Made by a program: the position numbers and the translations under genes. DNA of 64,000 nucleotides, from assembly GCA_030248195.1 (NCBI GenBank), contig JASAND010030573.1:1-64000 (forward strand), given 5' to 3'. This document shows positions 31,271-42,187 of the stretch, piece by piece. Every line of letters begins with the position of its first letter. Positions within the stretch are counted from its first letter, which is position 1. The notes beneath the pieces are model-generated. The model worked only from the letters and a program-made list of their open reading frames with translations. It ran no database searches and was not told the DNA's origin. This DNA is from Trissonchulus latispiculum. Lineage: Eukaryota; Nematoda; Enoplea; Enoplida; Ironidae.

Positions 31271-33697
31271 TTGTGGCGACCGTGTTCAAAGAGTAGATTT
31301 TAGATTCCCTTTTTTGAGAATTTGAGGGGTTAATAAAATAAAACCAACCTTTAGTTTATGGTTCTCTTCCTCCTACGGCTTTGTCAGCTTGACCAGTTGA
31401 CCCCTGGTCTCGCCAAGTGAATTTTGCTTCAAAAACTAGGATTCTTAAATTTTCAAAAGAGGGGGTAAACCCTCATTGTTTCCTGATTTCGTTAAAAACT
31501 GTTTTCGTCATTAAAATTTTTGCACATCCAAATTTCTTCACTTTGCACCTCATGTATTGCTTATATTTAGAGATTTATCCTGCCAATTGTGATCCTGGAT
31601 GGCAATTTGGCGGGTGAGGTAGTTTTTTCTGTTTTAAAACTAAAGCCTTGTAATTTAAAAGTTTGTTTTCTTGGTTTCAAGTTTTCAAAAGCCATTTCTA
31701 TTAGCATATAAAATGAGCATTTATGAAATTGTTTGATAGGCTTTTGAAAAAAGTTGTGGCGTTTTTGAATGGGGACACTGGAGGCCGCGCAAGCCACCGG
31801 ATGAGGATCGACTGACGGCAGAGCTTGCGCTGTTACCCAGTGTCGGGTATGAAACCCTGGTGCTAGTTTCACGATACGACGGACCGTTTGACTGCAAGTT
31901 CTCGTCACAGGTGTGCGATGTCCAGACTTCAATAAAACTCTAGAGCGTACTTGGTTGCGACTAGGCTAGAATAGGGCTCGCTCGTAAATTCCAAGAATTT
32001 ATGTACCAGCCGAGTTATTTATTCAAGTATCAAAATAAACTGAACATTACTCGCACAAAACATTGACCAAAGTTACAAAACTACTCAAATGAAATGGGCA
32101 AGTACAAAAATGGCAGAATTGACAGGTCTGGTAACAGACAACCTACCCACAAGACAACCCACACTTCAACTGAACTCGTTCAGCTATCTTGAACTTGCTC
32201 ACGTGTATGACTCATAGTAAGCCACAAGATTAGGCAATGCTAATTTTAGGTTGATTATTCGTAAAATGTTGTTTACTTATTCACAGTGAGTTTCTCTGAA
32301 CTTAGGCTTAGCACATTGGTGTATCCTACATTCTACACCAGCTCCCCATTCATTTTCTTTATTAGGTAAACCAAAACTATTGATGTTTTATCGCCTGGGG
32401 CCCCGGGTTTGCTGCTTTATATTTTTATCTCCGTAATTTTGACCGCTATATAGATAATTGTATTCTGTAGATTGTGTTCTGTAGGTCGTGTTCTTTTGCT
32501 GTATTTTTGTTGTAGGTTGTGTTTCTTGCTATGATGGTGCTCTCCCCCCTTGCTGTGCTGCCAGGTACGCCTCCCTATGGCGGATTGACGGATGTTGTAT
32601 CGGCCGGGTTGGTGATAGAAGTGGTGGTACGGGCAGGGCACCTTGAACCGTGGACTGATATTTACTGGTACCATCTTCCGCGGAAAAGTCCCGGTGTGTC
32701 ATTTACAGTCCCATTGCAGTCGACGTTGATTCAAATGCAGGGATGACGAGACTCAGGTTGCTTGGGGGCGCCTAATTGGTTCTTCTGGGGCGTAAGACAC
32801 CTGGACCTTCGGTGGGTACTTGGCTCCTGTTGGCTACCGTGCGCCGGGGTGGCTTCCCGCCCGTGCCTCGGTTGCTCGATTGCTGGTTGGGTCTTGATGC
32901 GGCGCTAGCATCTTGACCGTTAATGGGTACTTGGCTCCTGTTGGCTGCCGTGAGCCGGGCTGGCCTCCCGCCCGTGCTCTGGCAGCTGGGCAACCTTGGA
33001 ACCGCATTCCGGCGTTAACCTTTCTGACTTTTTCGTACTGATAGCCCACAGTTTTTCTTGCCGTGGCCAAGCTGTTAGCCGCCTGTGCCCCGGCTGGTTA
33101 GATCCTTCTTGTGTAAAACTTTACTACTGGCTGTTGGACGTTTGGTGGTATTGTCCTTCGGGTCTGTGAACTCTGTTACCGTCCGCTGACTGCCTGATTT
33201 GATTTATGATTTGTGGTTGTTATCCGCCTCTCCTTGGCGTACCTGCGGACACTTATCAACCCTCCCTTTGCATTTTTCTTTGTGTGACATTGCTTTATAT
33301 GCATGGATGGGGTTGGGGTTGCAGGGTGGTTAAAATTAGTCTATGGTACGTGGGTGGGAAAGTTCGGCTGTGTTGCTGCGTTAGGTCTGCATTGTCCCTC
33401 ATTTGGGGTTGTGCCGCTCGCGTGCGGTTACTAGTCACCAAATTTCAGGTTTTGTGTATTGTGGTGTGGTGGCAGACACGCTAGTTTTACCCGCAGTCGG
33501 GTCCGATGGTCATGTCGGACACCGTAGTCTGCCAGTGGGTAGGTTCCCACAGTGGGGAGTCCCCACTTTTATCCATATTTCTTGCCGAAACAATCAGTTT
33601 TATCACTAATCTTACCTAAGCTAATCGATCAGTTTTACCTAACTACTTTTGTGTCGGTAACCGCGCGGGGGCCGACGGCTTCAAAAGAGGGGGTATT
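31271..33697 (+). mobile_element. internal region of a non-autonomous LTR element
   Basis: 2.4 kb between LTRs, with a primer-site-like TGGCGACCGTG at the left and a polypurine run AAAAGAGGGGG at 33682-33692 at the right. No gag, RT or integrase motif is present in any frame. The longest frames (121 codons minus at 31567-31932; 92 codons plus at 33206) show no domain. It probably depends on proteins supplied by another element. Confidence 0.75.
32813..33010. repeat. two tandem copies of a 111-bp unit
   Basis: The block GGGTACTTGGCTCCTGTTGG recurs 111 bases apart (32814 and 32925) and similarity continues for roughly 60 bases (CTTCCCGCCCGTGC / CCTCCCGCCCGTGC). It lies inside the non-autonomous LTR element. 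Confidence 0.8.
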
Positions 33698-34184
33698 TGT
33701 GGGATATGCGCGGTAGCATGGCAGAATTTTATCGAAATTGTTCTTTCTTTGTTACTCCTGTGTAAGATGTTTGGCTTTCAGGTTTAGCTAGCTTTTGTCT
33801 GTGTAAAAACCTTGGTTTCCAACATTAGCTATCAGAAAATTATATTTTCGTACAATATGCAAATTAGTTTTCGACTATAAAAGGGAGGAAAGTTTCAAAG
33901 AAATCGGTCAATTTTCAATTTCAACTTCCAAAGGACTCAACTCAAAGGATTATCACCAGAACTAAAGGTTGGTTAAGGGGGGAGGGGAAACCCACAGAAT
34001 TTATTGAGCACGGTCATTTTAATACTTATGATCTTGAAATTGTCTTGAAAATTGTAAGAATTGGTAATAAAGCGGGTGTGTTCCATTTTGTTTGAGGTTA
34101 TTAGGAATCTAAAGTCACACACTCTTCACGAACCTTCAATCCTTTCCTATTTACTTTAGTCAACTCTAAAATTTAAATTCTACA
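33698..34184 (+). repeat. full 3' LTR (487 bp)
   Basis: Begins TGTGGGATATGCGCGG after the polypurine run and ends TTCTACA (TG..CA termini). Its last 169 bases are the partner of 31102-31270. It is followed at once by the LINE 3' UTR copy. Confidence 0.88.
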
Positions 34185-34936
34185 CAAGTACCTAAACAAG
34201 TAACTCTTCAAAACTATCCAAAAAAATTATCACATAAAATCAGAAAAATATGTCACATTGTACGGTACTTTGTAAGCAAAACGTATGTATGTAAAATGTT
34301 TACGGTATGTAAAACTCACTCAAGCAATCTCCGTCCTCTATACTAAACCCCCCACCAACGACTGACTGAATGTTTCTAGAGACTGCCTTGTATACTTGCA
34401 AAACTGCTGCTGTAGCTCAGAGAAGCAATTAGCTTTATCATTATCGAACTATTGCATATTTGATAATTTATGAGAAGGCAACTGCGCTGTTGTACTAAAT
34501 TTAAAAAAAAACAAAATTTCGCGCTAAAAACTAAATTTCGCGCTCCCGTACTGTGCTGTTTCGCAACCCGTTTCAGTCATCCAATGGCTAATATCCCACA
34601 CTATGGTTAAACCACTTTTCAATAAATTAGGGAAAATAAACATTTGTTCCATAAAGCTTTGCAAGTAAAGCTTGCTGAAGTTCGCAGAAATAAGCTCAAA
34701 AACAAGACATAGAAAGAAACTACGAATGTGTAAGAAAATATCTTCTTCTTCTTTCAAAAAAGACACACTATAAAAGTCCTTTAAAAATAAAGCCTGACTT
34801 TCGTGTACAAAACATCAATATCCATAATTCCACAAATACATATTTTACATTTATTTTCGTAATAATTGTAATAAATATTGCTATTAATTATCATTACTAT
34901 TATTATTATTATTATTATCACTATTATTATTATCAC

Positions 34937-34994
<58 letters not shown>

Positions 34995-34995
34995 T
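34185..34995 (+). repeat. LINE 3' UTR with (ATT)n tail, copy 2
   Basis: Starts CAAGTACCTAAACAAGTAAC exactly at the LTR end and runs to an (ATT)n tract (about 34890-34995). It matches 30258-31101 almost base for base. The Asn-run minus-strand frame at 34884-35105 is only the translated microsatellite. Confidence 0.85.
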
Positions 34996-35014
34996 TGGAC
35001 CACTGGGATCTTAC

Positions 35015-35084
35015 TGATTTGCACTTTGATATGATATAAATGCCACATCAGAATTGTCAGTTTTATGAAAATTGTCGAATCCTG
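35015..35084 (-). CDS. DEG/ENaC-like channel, proposed exon 6
   Basis: 70 nt bounded by TTACAG/CAGG and ATCA/GTAAGA, in the phase left by exon 5. It reads DNFHKTDNSDVAFISYQSAN, fitting the conserved strand just before the second membrane segment in DEG/ENaC channels (N...V...Y.S pattern). The next exon would hold transmembrane 2, but lower coordinates are occupied by the LINE/LTR cluster and no such exon was found. Confidence 0.35.
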
Positions 35085-35543
35085 CTGTAAGATTCGTACA
35101 TTCAAGAGATAAAAGTTTAAAAGAACTGCGTGAAACTAGATGAATTTGACAAAAATTAATAATTACAAATTTTCCAGGTTATAAAAAGAAATATTTAGAC
35201 AGGCAGGTTGAAGTGAAAACTATTCCTACAACTATTTCTTTAAGATAGTTCTCCATAGAAATAACTTAGACTCGCCAGTGTTTATATGAATTCTCTATGA
35301 CACGTTTACATTTAATGCACATATATTTGACAGATTGCAGATATGTGTAGATATGTAAGCATACGGATGTAAATATGTCAACATGATGATGTAATTATGT
35401 GAGCATGATGTACGCATGTAAGCTTGCTGACAGGTAAGTGTAAACATGTTGATGCCAGCATATAATCACGCTGATAGATAGATCCTAGTTCCAGTTTCCT
35501 CTTTTCATCAAACCTGATCGAATTAGCTTCCACTGGAAAATAC

Positions 35544-35604
35544 CTTTCATTATAAGTTTGTCAACATTAGCCTCCTTCAAGATGTTGGAGATGATGTACA
35601 TTGC
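35544..35604 (-). CDS. DEG/ENaC-like channel, proposed exon 5
   Basis: 61 nt between acceptor GATTAG/GCAATG and donor GAAAG/GTATTT. It reads AMYIISNILKEANVDKLIMK, in phase with exon 4, and fits the variable helix after the second Cys-rich block. Confidence 0.35.
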
Positions 35605-35848
35605 CTAATCGCACGCTCGTAGACGAGGACCAGAGCCTTAGTCGAAACAAGATCGCTTTGTGACATTTTTGATATCCCCCTGTAAATTCGATCACTCCTT
35701 CAGATCGTAGGGAGCTTAGATTTAACAAATGATGTATATTTGGCTGAAGAGACTTAGGCTTTTGAATCGACACAGTAACCTCCAAAGAAGTTCTGAATAT
35801 CAATGCAAGCAACAGCAACAAATGCAGTAGGCATAACTAAAATCTTAC

Positions 35849-35888
35849 CTTTGCGGAGTAGCATTTATAGGAAGGAAAGTAGGTTAAA
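35849..35888 (-). CDS. DEG/ENaC-like channel, proposed micro-exon 4
   Basis: 40 nt between AACCAG/TTTAAC and GCAAAG/GTAAGA; both sites are near consensus. It completes the split codon of exon 3 and reads LTYFPSYKCYSAK. The FPS triplet sits where DEG/ENaC channels have a W/F-P-S after the final Cys block. Confidence 0.4.
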
Positions 35889-36424
35889 CTGGTTATTAAG
35901 TTATTAGGTTATTATGTAAAATACATTCATGGTTTAAATCCTTGCAAGCAGCACAACATTATAAGCAGTTGAATAATAATGGATAGTATACATGCTCCAC
36001 TGGCCCAGAATCCCTATTTTTATGCTATTACTGTATCCTCTGTATTGAGGTTTTGCAACCAACAAATTTTGTACAGTTCCACGATGTGCTTCATTACAAC
36101 TTTTGCAACTCACTGAGTGGTCTCAAATGACTGCAATAACTGCCATATTTGGAACTTCTATTTGACCTATTCCTCGACATTACGTCAAGTACGTTTAAGT
36201 CCAAACTACATTTCTGTTGACTTTGATGCTTTGTTCCTAATACTACTTCATCCCTTCCATTTCAATTTGTCATTTTCGCTTTTTGAAGAACCTGCAACCT
36301 TTCAAAATGTTAATTTTGTAAAGAACAAATGATTATTTTTTGCCAAGCAATGTTTTATGCTAAGGATTACACGTTTCCTCCACATGCTCATTCTTGCAAT
36401 ACAAATGCTTACACATAATGTTAC

Positions 36425-36917
36425 CTTGATGCAGACGTTGTCCACTTGTATTCGTAGTCAAGACAAGATCGTCTACACTTTATCATACAGTCGTGGTTAT
36501 TGTAGGATCCTGGTTCGTCCCCAATAAAGGTTGTCATGTAGCACACAGCGCCTAGTTTCAAACTGCAAATTGGACGTTTGTCTGATGAAGTGGTGAAGTT
36601 TGTAACAAAAACTGTATCACAATCTCCGCATTCAGATGAAAGCTGCCCTGCTCGAGCACCGGCTTGCCGAATATTGCAAACAATGAAACAAGCCTGACGC
36701 CCTTTTTCCATTGTCATGCAAGGGTTAAGCTGACTGTTGACCCGTTGGTGTCTAACTCGTCGTAAAGATAACAAAGTAGTAGCTTGTGGCAGTAGAAATA
36801 TTGTTTCAGTTGGCAGAATGTTGGCTTCGTCCGACAATAACAACTCGTATCCTTCGTTTTGAGGCATCAAGGCGTTGAAGTAGTCAGAGTGTTCATTTTT
36901 CAAATGCAGTACCATTC
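36425..36917 (-). CDS. DEG/ENaC-like channel, exon 3 (extracellular domain)
   Basis: 493 nt from acceptor CCTTACAG/GAATGG to donor GCATCAAG/GTAACA. The 163 codons begin GMVLHLKNEHSDYF and GYELLL, as in the channel's G(M/L)xLxLN..Y and GF-V segments. Paired cysteines and a final CMIKCRRSCLDYEYKWTTSAS match the C..C...C...Y.....S block before transmembrane 2. Phase agrees with exons 2 and 4. The longer frame upstream of 36917 is intron sequence. Confidence 0.75.
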
Positions 36918-39359
36918 CTGTAAGGGCACAACTATCAATCGGCACAATGGGACTGTGACGACGGGTTACAGTGGTATGGGGAGTCCAACTCCCCACCCCG
37001 GCCAAGGGACATCGCCCTACCCCCAGGCAAGGAGCAAGAAAAAAATTTTGCCAAGGCAAGCAAAAATGACATGAATATAGGTTTCTCACACTAACATTAA
37101 AAAGCTTTTCTGATTCCAATTGCCTAGTTTTTTGCGGAAGGGGTGTGTATTTTCAGATTATTTAATTGCAGTTTTTCTGTTTCTGTTTGGGAATTGATTT
37201 GCTGGAAATTGTTGTTGGACGGTTAATTGCAATTGCAGAAATTTATTTTAACAATTGTTTGATCGAAATTTTTGTAGGTGGTGTGTAGTTTAACTCTGCC
37301 AATATTAGTAAAAACTATACAAATTACTGAATAAAGAAGTTTACTTGGTTAAAACTATTTGAGACTAAGGTCACAAATAACTACGTGGTGCGTGATACCA
37401 TACAACTAGGACCTACTCAACTAAACAGATAGTTCAACAATACAAAATTTACTGTGAAAGTCACAAACGGAGCCAGCTAAGAGTGGAAGATGGCAACACA
37501 TAAGAGCTAAGTTTATAAAATTTTTGGATTAATTTAAAGTTTAAATTGCCAATCTCAAAGATGCTTTTCACCGTAAAAAAATAAAATAATATATAAACTA
37601 AAATAAAATCTAAATTAAGAAAATAACAGCAACAGCAACATTATTGTGAAAGCAGTGTAACCTTTTATCAAATCAACCTTTCAACTTGTAGAGCACCTAG
37701 ATTCGGCTTAACCATTTATATCTTCCAAAGTTATGTTCAACCCATTTTAAGCTTTCCTTTGTTACTACCGGTCTGGCTATATTTTTTAGCTACATTTTGA
37801 TTGATATTAATCGCACAATGGGGAGAGTGCACTTATGCACTCTCCTGTGCCGTGCTTGCTGGATCAAGCTGCTGTTGACAATCAATCTGCAATCAGCTGC
37901 CAATGGACACCAATGGACGGATACGAACTCCGTAGCGCTCGAACAGGCTACTCAGCTAAGTCAATGTTTTTTATTGAGCTGTATTAATAAGTTTTCTTCC
38001 TGTTAGTCTTTTCGCATAAGTAATAAACTGGCCAGTTGAAGCTTATGCTAAGTGTCGGCTACATTCAAGCCAGCCGGTTAAATTAAATTATTAGTCTTGA
38101 AGTAAACTATTTATTAGACTAATCTCTTCTTTTCAAATATTTAACTTAGTTTTGTTTGACACTAGACTTGGGGGAGGGTGAAAAAGGTCCCTCCGGGTCT
38201 TTGTCAATACAATGAAGAATTTTAAATTAAATAACACTATCCACATAATTAATTAATTATACTTTGCTTTGCATAAAATATGATCCTTGACAAATTTACG
38301 CAACACATTAGGCTGATCAGATTGGGAGAAGGTACCATCTGCATCAATCGGCCGCAAACATGAAATTTTGGATCCTACGGATCCGTTAGTGAAATTTTAC
38401 CATCTGCGATTTTCAAGCACAAATCTTGCAACTCAAAGTGCTCTGTTGTCGGCTGACAACAGGAAATTGATTATTATAGGAATGGTACCTCGGTGCCAAA
38501 ACATCCCCCAAATTGTGTCTTTGTACTTATCCGAGATCTTCCAGGAGTTGGCCAGTCAGGGGGGAAACCCCTTTGAATAGAGCTAACGGGTGACCGCGAT
38601 GCGGTGAAAGCAGCGTGGCCACTCCTGCCCGGCAGTAGCCTTGCCTATGCCTCGGGTAATTGCTATATGCAATTATTCAGTGCCGTACCGTGGAGCCAGT
38701 ACAAAATTTGGTATGGCACTACCCCTCATCGCGAAAGCAACTGGGGTGTGGCACAAAGGGAAAAAAGAACAATACTTTGAATAATTTTGCATTAATATCT
38801 AAACCGAATAGCAGAATCTTGAACAGCGCCAGCAAATTCATAAAATGTATTCAACAACTCAAAACTCCTACGAGTAAGACTGGCTTAGGCTTAAGCTTAG
38901 GCTTGGACTCCACCTGGATTTTGGCATAGCAATTTTTTGGCGGGTTTTTGAGAGTTTTGGGGATTTTAGGTTTTCCTACCGTATCCGGCGCTTGTCGCGT
39001 TCCGGACTGTTTGAATTTCGTATTGTTTTTAGAAATTATCATTCTGAGCCTTGCTTGGAGCATTTTGTGGTTTCCCCAGTAACTTTTGTTGTTTTGAAAT
39101 ATTTTTTAGTTGGTTAAGGTCAGCATTTCTCGACATCGCAAACCACGATAGTTAACCTGTGATCTTAGTTTCGTCCTAAATTATAGGCAGACAACTCGTT
39201 TTATTAGAGTAATTTCGTACAGTTTACTAGCAGTGATAGAGTCAAACTTCACAATATAATAGTGAACACGCAATGCCAAGGCCAATGCCTGCACAACTCC
39301 TGCACATGTGCAGGCTTGTAAACATTGACCCCCGCGAATTTCGCAGTGTGCAGGGCGCA

Positions 39360-39600
39360 GATTTTATATAGCCCGCGCAACCAAACGTTCACCCCGCGCA
39401 ACCAAAAGTTCACCCAGCGCAACAAAAGTTTTACCCCCGCGCAACAAATCCCATTAGAATTTTAACCCGCGCAAAAAATTTTTATCGCGGCGCAGCAAAC
39501 CTTTTACCCCCGCGCAACAACGCCCATTGCAACTTTATCGCAGCAACAAAGCTTCTATCGCCGCGCTATAAAATTTTTACCCTGCGCAACACTGCGCAAG
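39360..39600. repeat. degenerate CCCGCGCAACAAA repeats
   Basis: About eight to ten imperfect ~25-30-bp units around CCCGCGCAACAAA alternating with TTTTA(C/T)CC. One more unit lies at about 39997-40012. Confidence 0.7.
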
Positions 39601-39609
39601 AACATAGGA

Positions 39610-39960
39610 TAACGTGGGGGGGATGGGGGGGTGCAGACCCCCCCCCCAGACCGACAAAGAACGGGTAGACCCCTTCAGCGAAAAGGAAAAAAGGGCAGAC
39701 CCTCTCGTCCAGAAAGGAAAAAAGGGTAGACCCCTCAGCGATCTTCACTGAAGAATGGTAATTTTTTAGCAAATTTTAGCGATTTTTTCAAAGAATTTCT
39801 CCAAAATCGCTAAAAATTGCCATTTTTTGCTAATTTTTGGTCAAAAACCTTGAAAATTCGGAATTTTTGCCAATTTCGGGGCAGACCCCCTTAAAATTTT
39901 GGATTTTTTCAGGGGTAGACCCCTCGCCGATGTCGGGGTAGACCCCCAGAATCGGACCCC
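39610..39960. repeat. degenerate GGGTAGACCCC repeats
   Basis: GGGTAGACCCC / GGGCAGACCC recurs at uneven spacing, with blocks of ATTTTTAGC-type sequence between. A similar GGGG..CAGACCCCC motif occurs at 63765-63790. Confidence 0.6.
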
Positions 39961-40276
39961 GTGTTAATGTATGCGCAAGAAGATGACGTCATCCCATCCC
40001 GCGCAACAAAAACAAACAAACCGCATCAAAATTACGACTCGCATTGAACTTTACATTCTTTTTGAACATTTTTGCACCGTCGTCGCGTTTTGTTTACTTT
40101 TCCTTGAAAACTCCGGCGCATTTTCAAATTACTTTCTTTCAAAAATGTTTCAGAGTCCAAACTATGGAAAGTGATACCAGCAGCTTAAAGCAACAAACAT
40201 TTTTCTAAACTATCCGAAAGATGTCGGCTTCCGTGCGCATCTTTTACAGCCTATAAAACTAGTACGGAGCACATAC

Positions 40277-40671
40277 CAGACTGTTGGTTGACAAACGTCT
40301 GGTTTCGGCCCTTCACAACAGGACAAATCCCTTCTGTTATCACAAGCAGTGTACTTTCCGAGCAACATTCGTTAGCGTCTTTCTTTTTACCATTTATGAC
40401 GCAAGATGATACGTGGTCTACACAGTTGTTCCCAATATCTTTCAAAAATTCAAAAAAGCTAATGTTTGCCATTTCTAGATGTTGGCTTAGCTGCAATCCA
40501 TAGGGTAAGGATTCGTAAATAGTTGACTTGATGTAGTTGAAGACATCCAAATACGGGAAGAAGTAGCGAACAAACAAGTTGGCTCCTATAGCCCGGTCAA
40601 GGTGAGGTATAGATTCATTGGTGAATTCAGTAGTTGTTTCAATAAAACGAACCATCTTGGATGGATTAAAC
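40277..40671 (-). CDS. DEG/ENaC-like channel, exon 2 (extracellular domain)
   Basis: 395 nt between acceptor TTGTAG/GTTTAA and donor CAGTCTG/GTATGT. After completing the split codon it reads FNPSKMVRFIETTTEFTN, continuing the ICN-N..R.S segment after transmembrane 1. It then has a Cys-containing region (SSC, ECC) and LLVITEGICPVVKGRN, matching the channel family's T..G.C..(F)N motif. N-glycosylation sequons are present (for example NQT). Phase agrees with exons 1 and 3. Confidence 0.75.
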
Positions 40672-41939
40672 CTACAACATTTAATAATTAAGGATTCTAG
40701 CTTTTAATCGAAACAGATGCGAAAAGGTTGAGGTTTTCAGAGTTATGCACCGCAAAACAACGGCGTGATAGCAACTTACGTTGAAATTCTAAAATATATT
40801 AAATCAGTCACCAAAATACAAAACTTATTCTTTCGTAAGACCCAGCCCAACTGGATCTTAAAACTAACATAAATAGAAATTGTCAACACAGCCAATAATA
40901 TAGTGTATGTTTACCGCGGGATACGGTTTGGTGGCTCCTTAATCATACTATATCTTAATAATATGGAGGAAGGAATTGGTGGACCAAGCCCATCCCCTCA
41001 TTCTAAGAATGAAAACTAGAATTTTACAATGAAATCCTGTAAAATTTCCGGCTTCGTCAGAATTCTTTTAATTAGGTTTGTTAATTTTCCCCAATTGCTT
41101 TTGTCAGTTTTTTTAAAATTGATCAAAAATCAGGAGTTTTAAAATCAAAATTTTAAAAAACAACGTCCAATGACATTTCAGAGGCATGTACCATAAGCAA
41201 AAGTTAGGCGTTTTTGTTGCAAAACTAACATTACTTAACATTGGTCATAAAACCACGTGGTTTGGGAAATTGCAATTGAAGTTAACGGAGTACGTAGTGT
41301 ACTAGCGAGAACTAAATGTTTGCAAAATCTAATACAGTTCCGATATTTGATATCTTCTGGTTTATCGATTTCACTGCATTCAAATTGGGAACGTTTTGAA
41401 ATGATTGAAAACAGAGGTTTCCGAGCAGTACAATATCATTTCCTGCTTCGGCAATGTTGTTTTAAGATGAGTTTCTTTCAATTTTTCAGTAGAACTAACT
41501 ACGACAATCATCAGTAATTTTCAAGTCATTGCAACTGTGCCAATTTTGCAAGTCGGAGACAACGACAGTCGCTCTTATGGAGACAACAATATTGTACTAA
41601 GTAAAAGAGGGATAGTTAATAGGGACTCTTTCCAATGTTGCATGCTTTAGGTTCAAAAGTTGCTTCCGCATGAGGCAACAACAAATTTAACTTTCAGGGA
41701 TCACAATTAGTTTACGAACACAAGCTTTCCTTAATTCATTACCATCGCTGAATTATATAATATATCATTGATCTTAATTTACTGTCACAATTCAAATAGA
41801 AATTCCGATTTTACACTCCAATCTCGAAATACACTATAAATTTCTTATCTTTTCAAAATTACACAACAACAATCACACAACATTGGTTTTTACCTTCATC
41901 AGTTCTTATTTTATTATTATCAAAGTAAGCATTGCTAAC

Positions 41940-42187
41940 CTTAGAAAGTTGCAAATAATCAAATCCGGAAGCTTTAGAGCAGTGTGGGTTTGAGTAGTTA
42001 TGTCGACCCGGAAGTCTTCATTCGCCACAACAGTATATATGCCTTTACAAGAATAGAGCGACAAAACAAGGGATACTATTAGCGCAATAAACGAAATTAT
42101 CCTTTCTTTGGACGAACCTGTCACCATATTGTCTAACAGATGCACGGTCGTTCGTGAAGCCAGATAATCCCATAATTCTTTATACAT
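41940..42187 (-). CDS. DEG/ENaC-like channel, exon 1 (N-terminus and TM1)
   Basis: 248 nt from the ATG at 42187 (upstream in-frame MLMLML codons look non-coding) to donor CTAAG/GTTAGC. It encodes a short cytoplasmic N-terminus with SRTTVHLLDN, then a single membrane helix of about 23 residues (ISFIALIVSLVLSLYSCKGI), then PDLIICN, the counterpart of the family's FPAVTICN. DEG/ENaC subunits have two membrane helices and form trimeric Na+-selective channels at the plasma membrane. The conserved His-Gly pair is His-Leu here. Upstream exons may exist. Confidence 0.78.

Larger units (their letters stand above)
36918..40276 (-). other. intron of the DEG/ENaC-like gene, with repeats
   Basis: Holds an unrecognised plus-strand 70-codon frame at 38368-38580 (YHLRFSSTNLATQSALLSAD). 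It also has two degenerate repeat zones (39360-39600 and 39610-39960) described separately. No other gene is supported. Confidence 0.45.

Noticed and set aside
34884..35105. Asn-repeat protein on the minus strand
   Set aside because: The Asn run is the translation of the (ATT)n tail of a LINE copy; the real coding hint there is in another frame.
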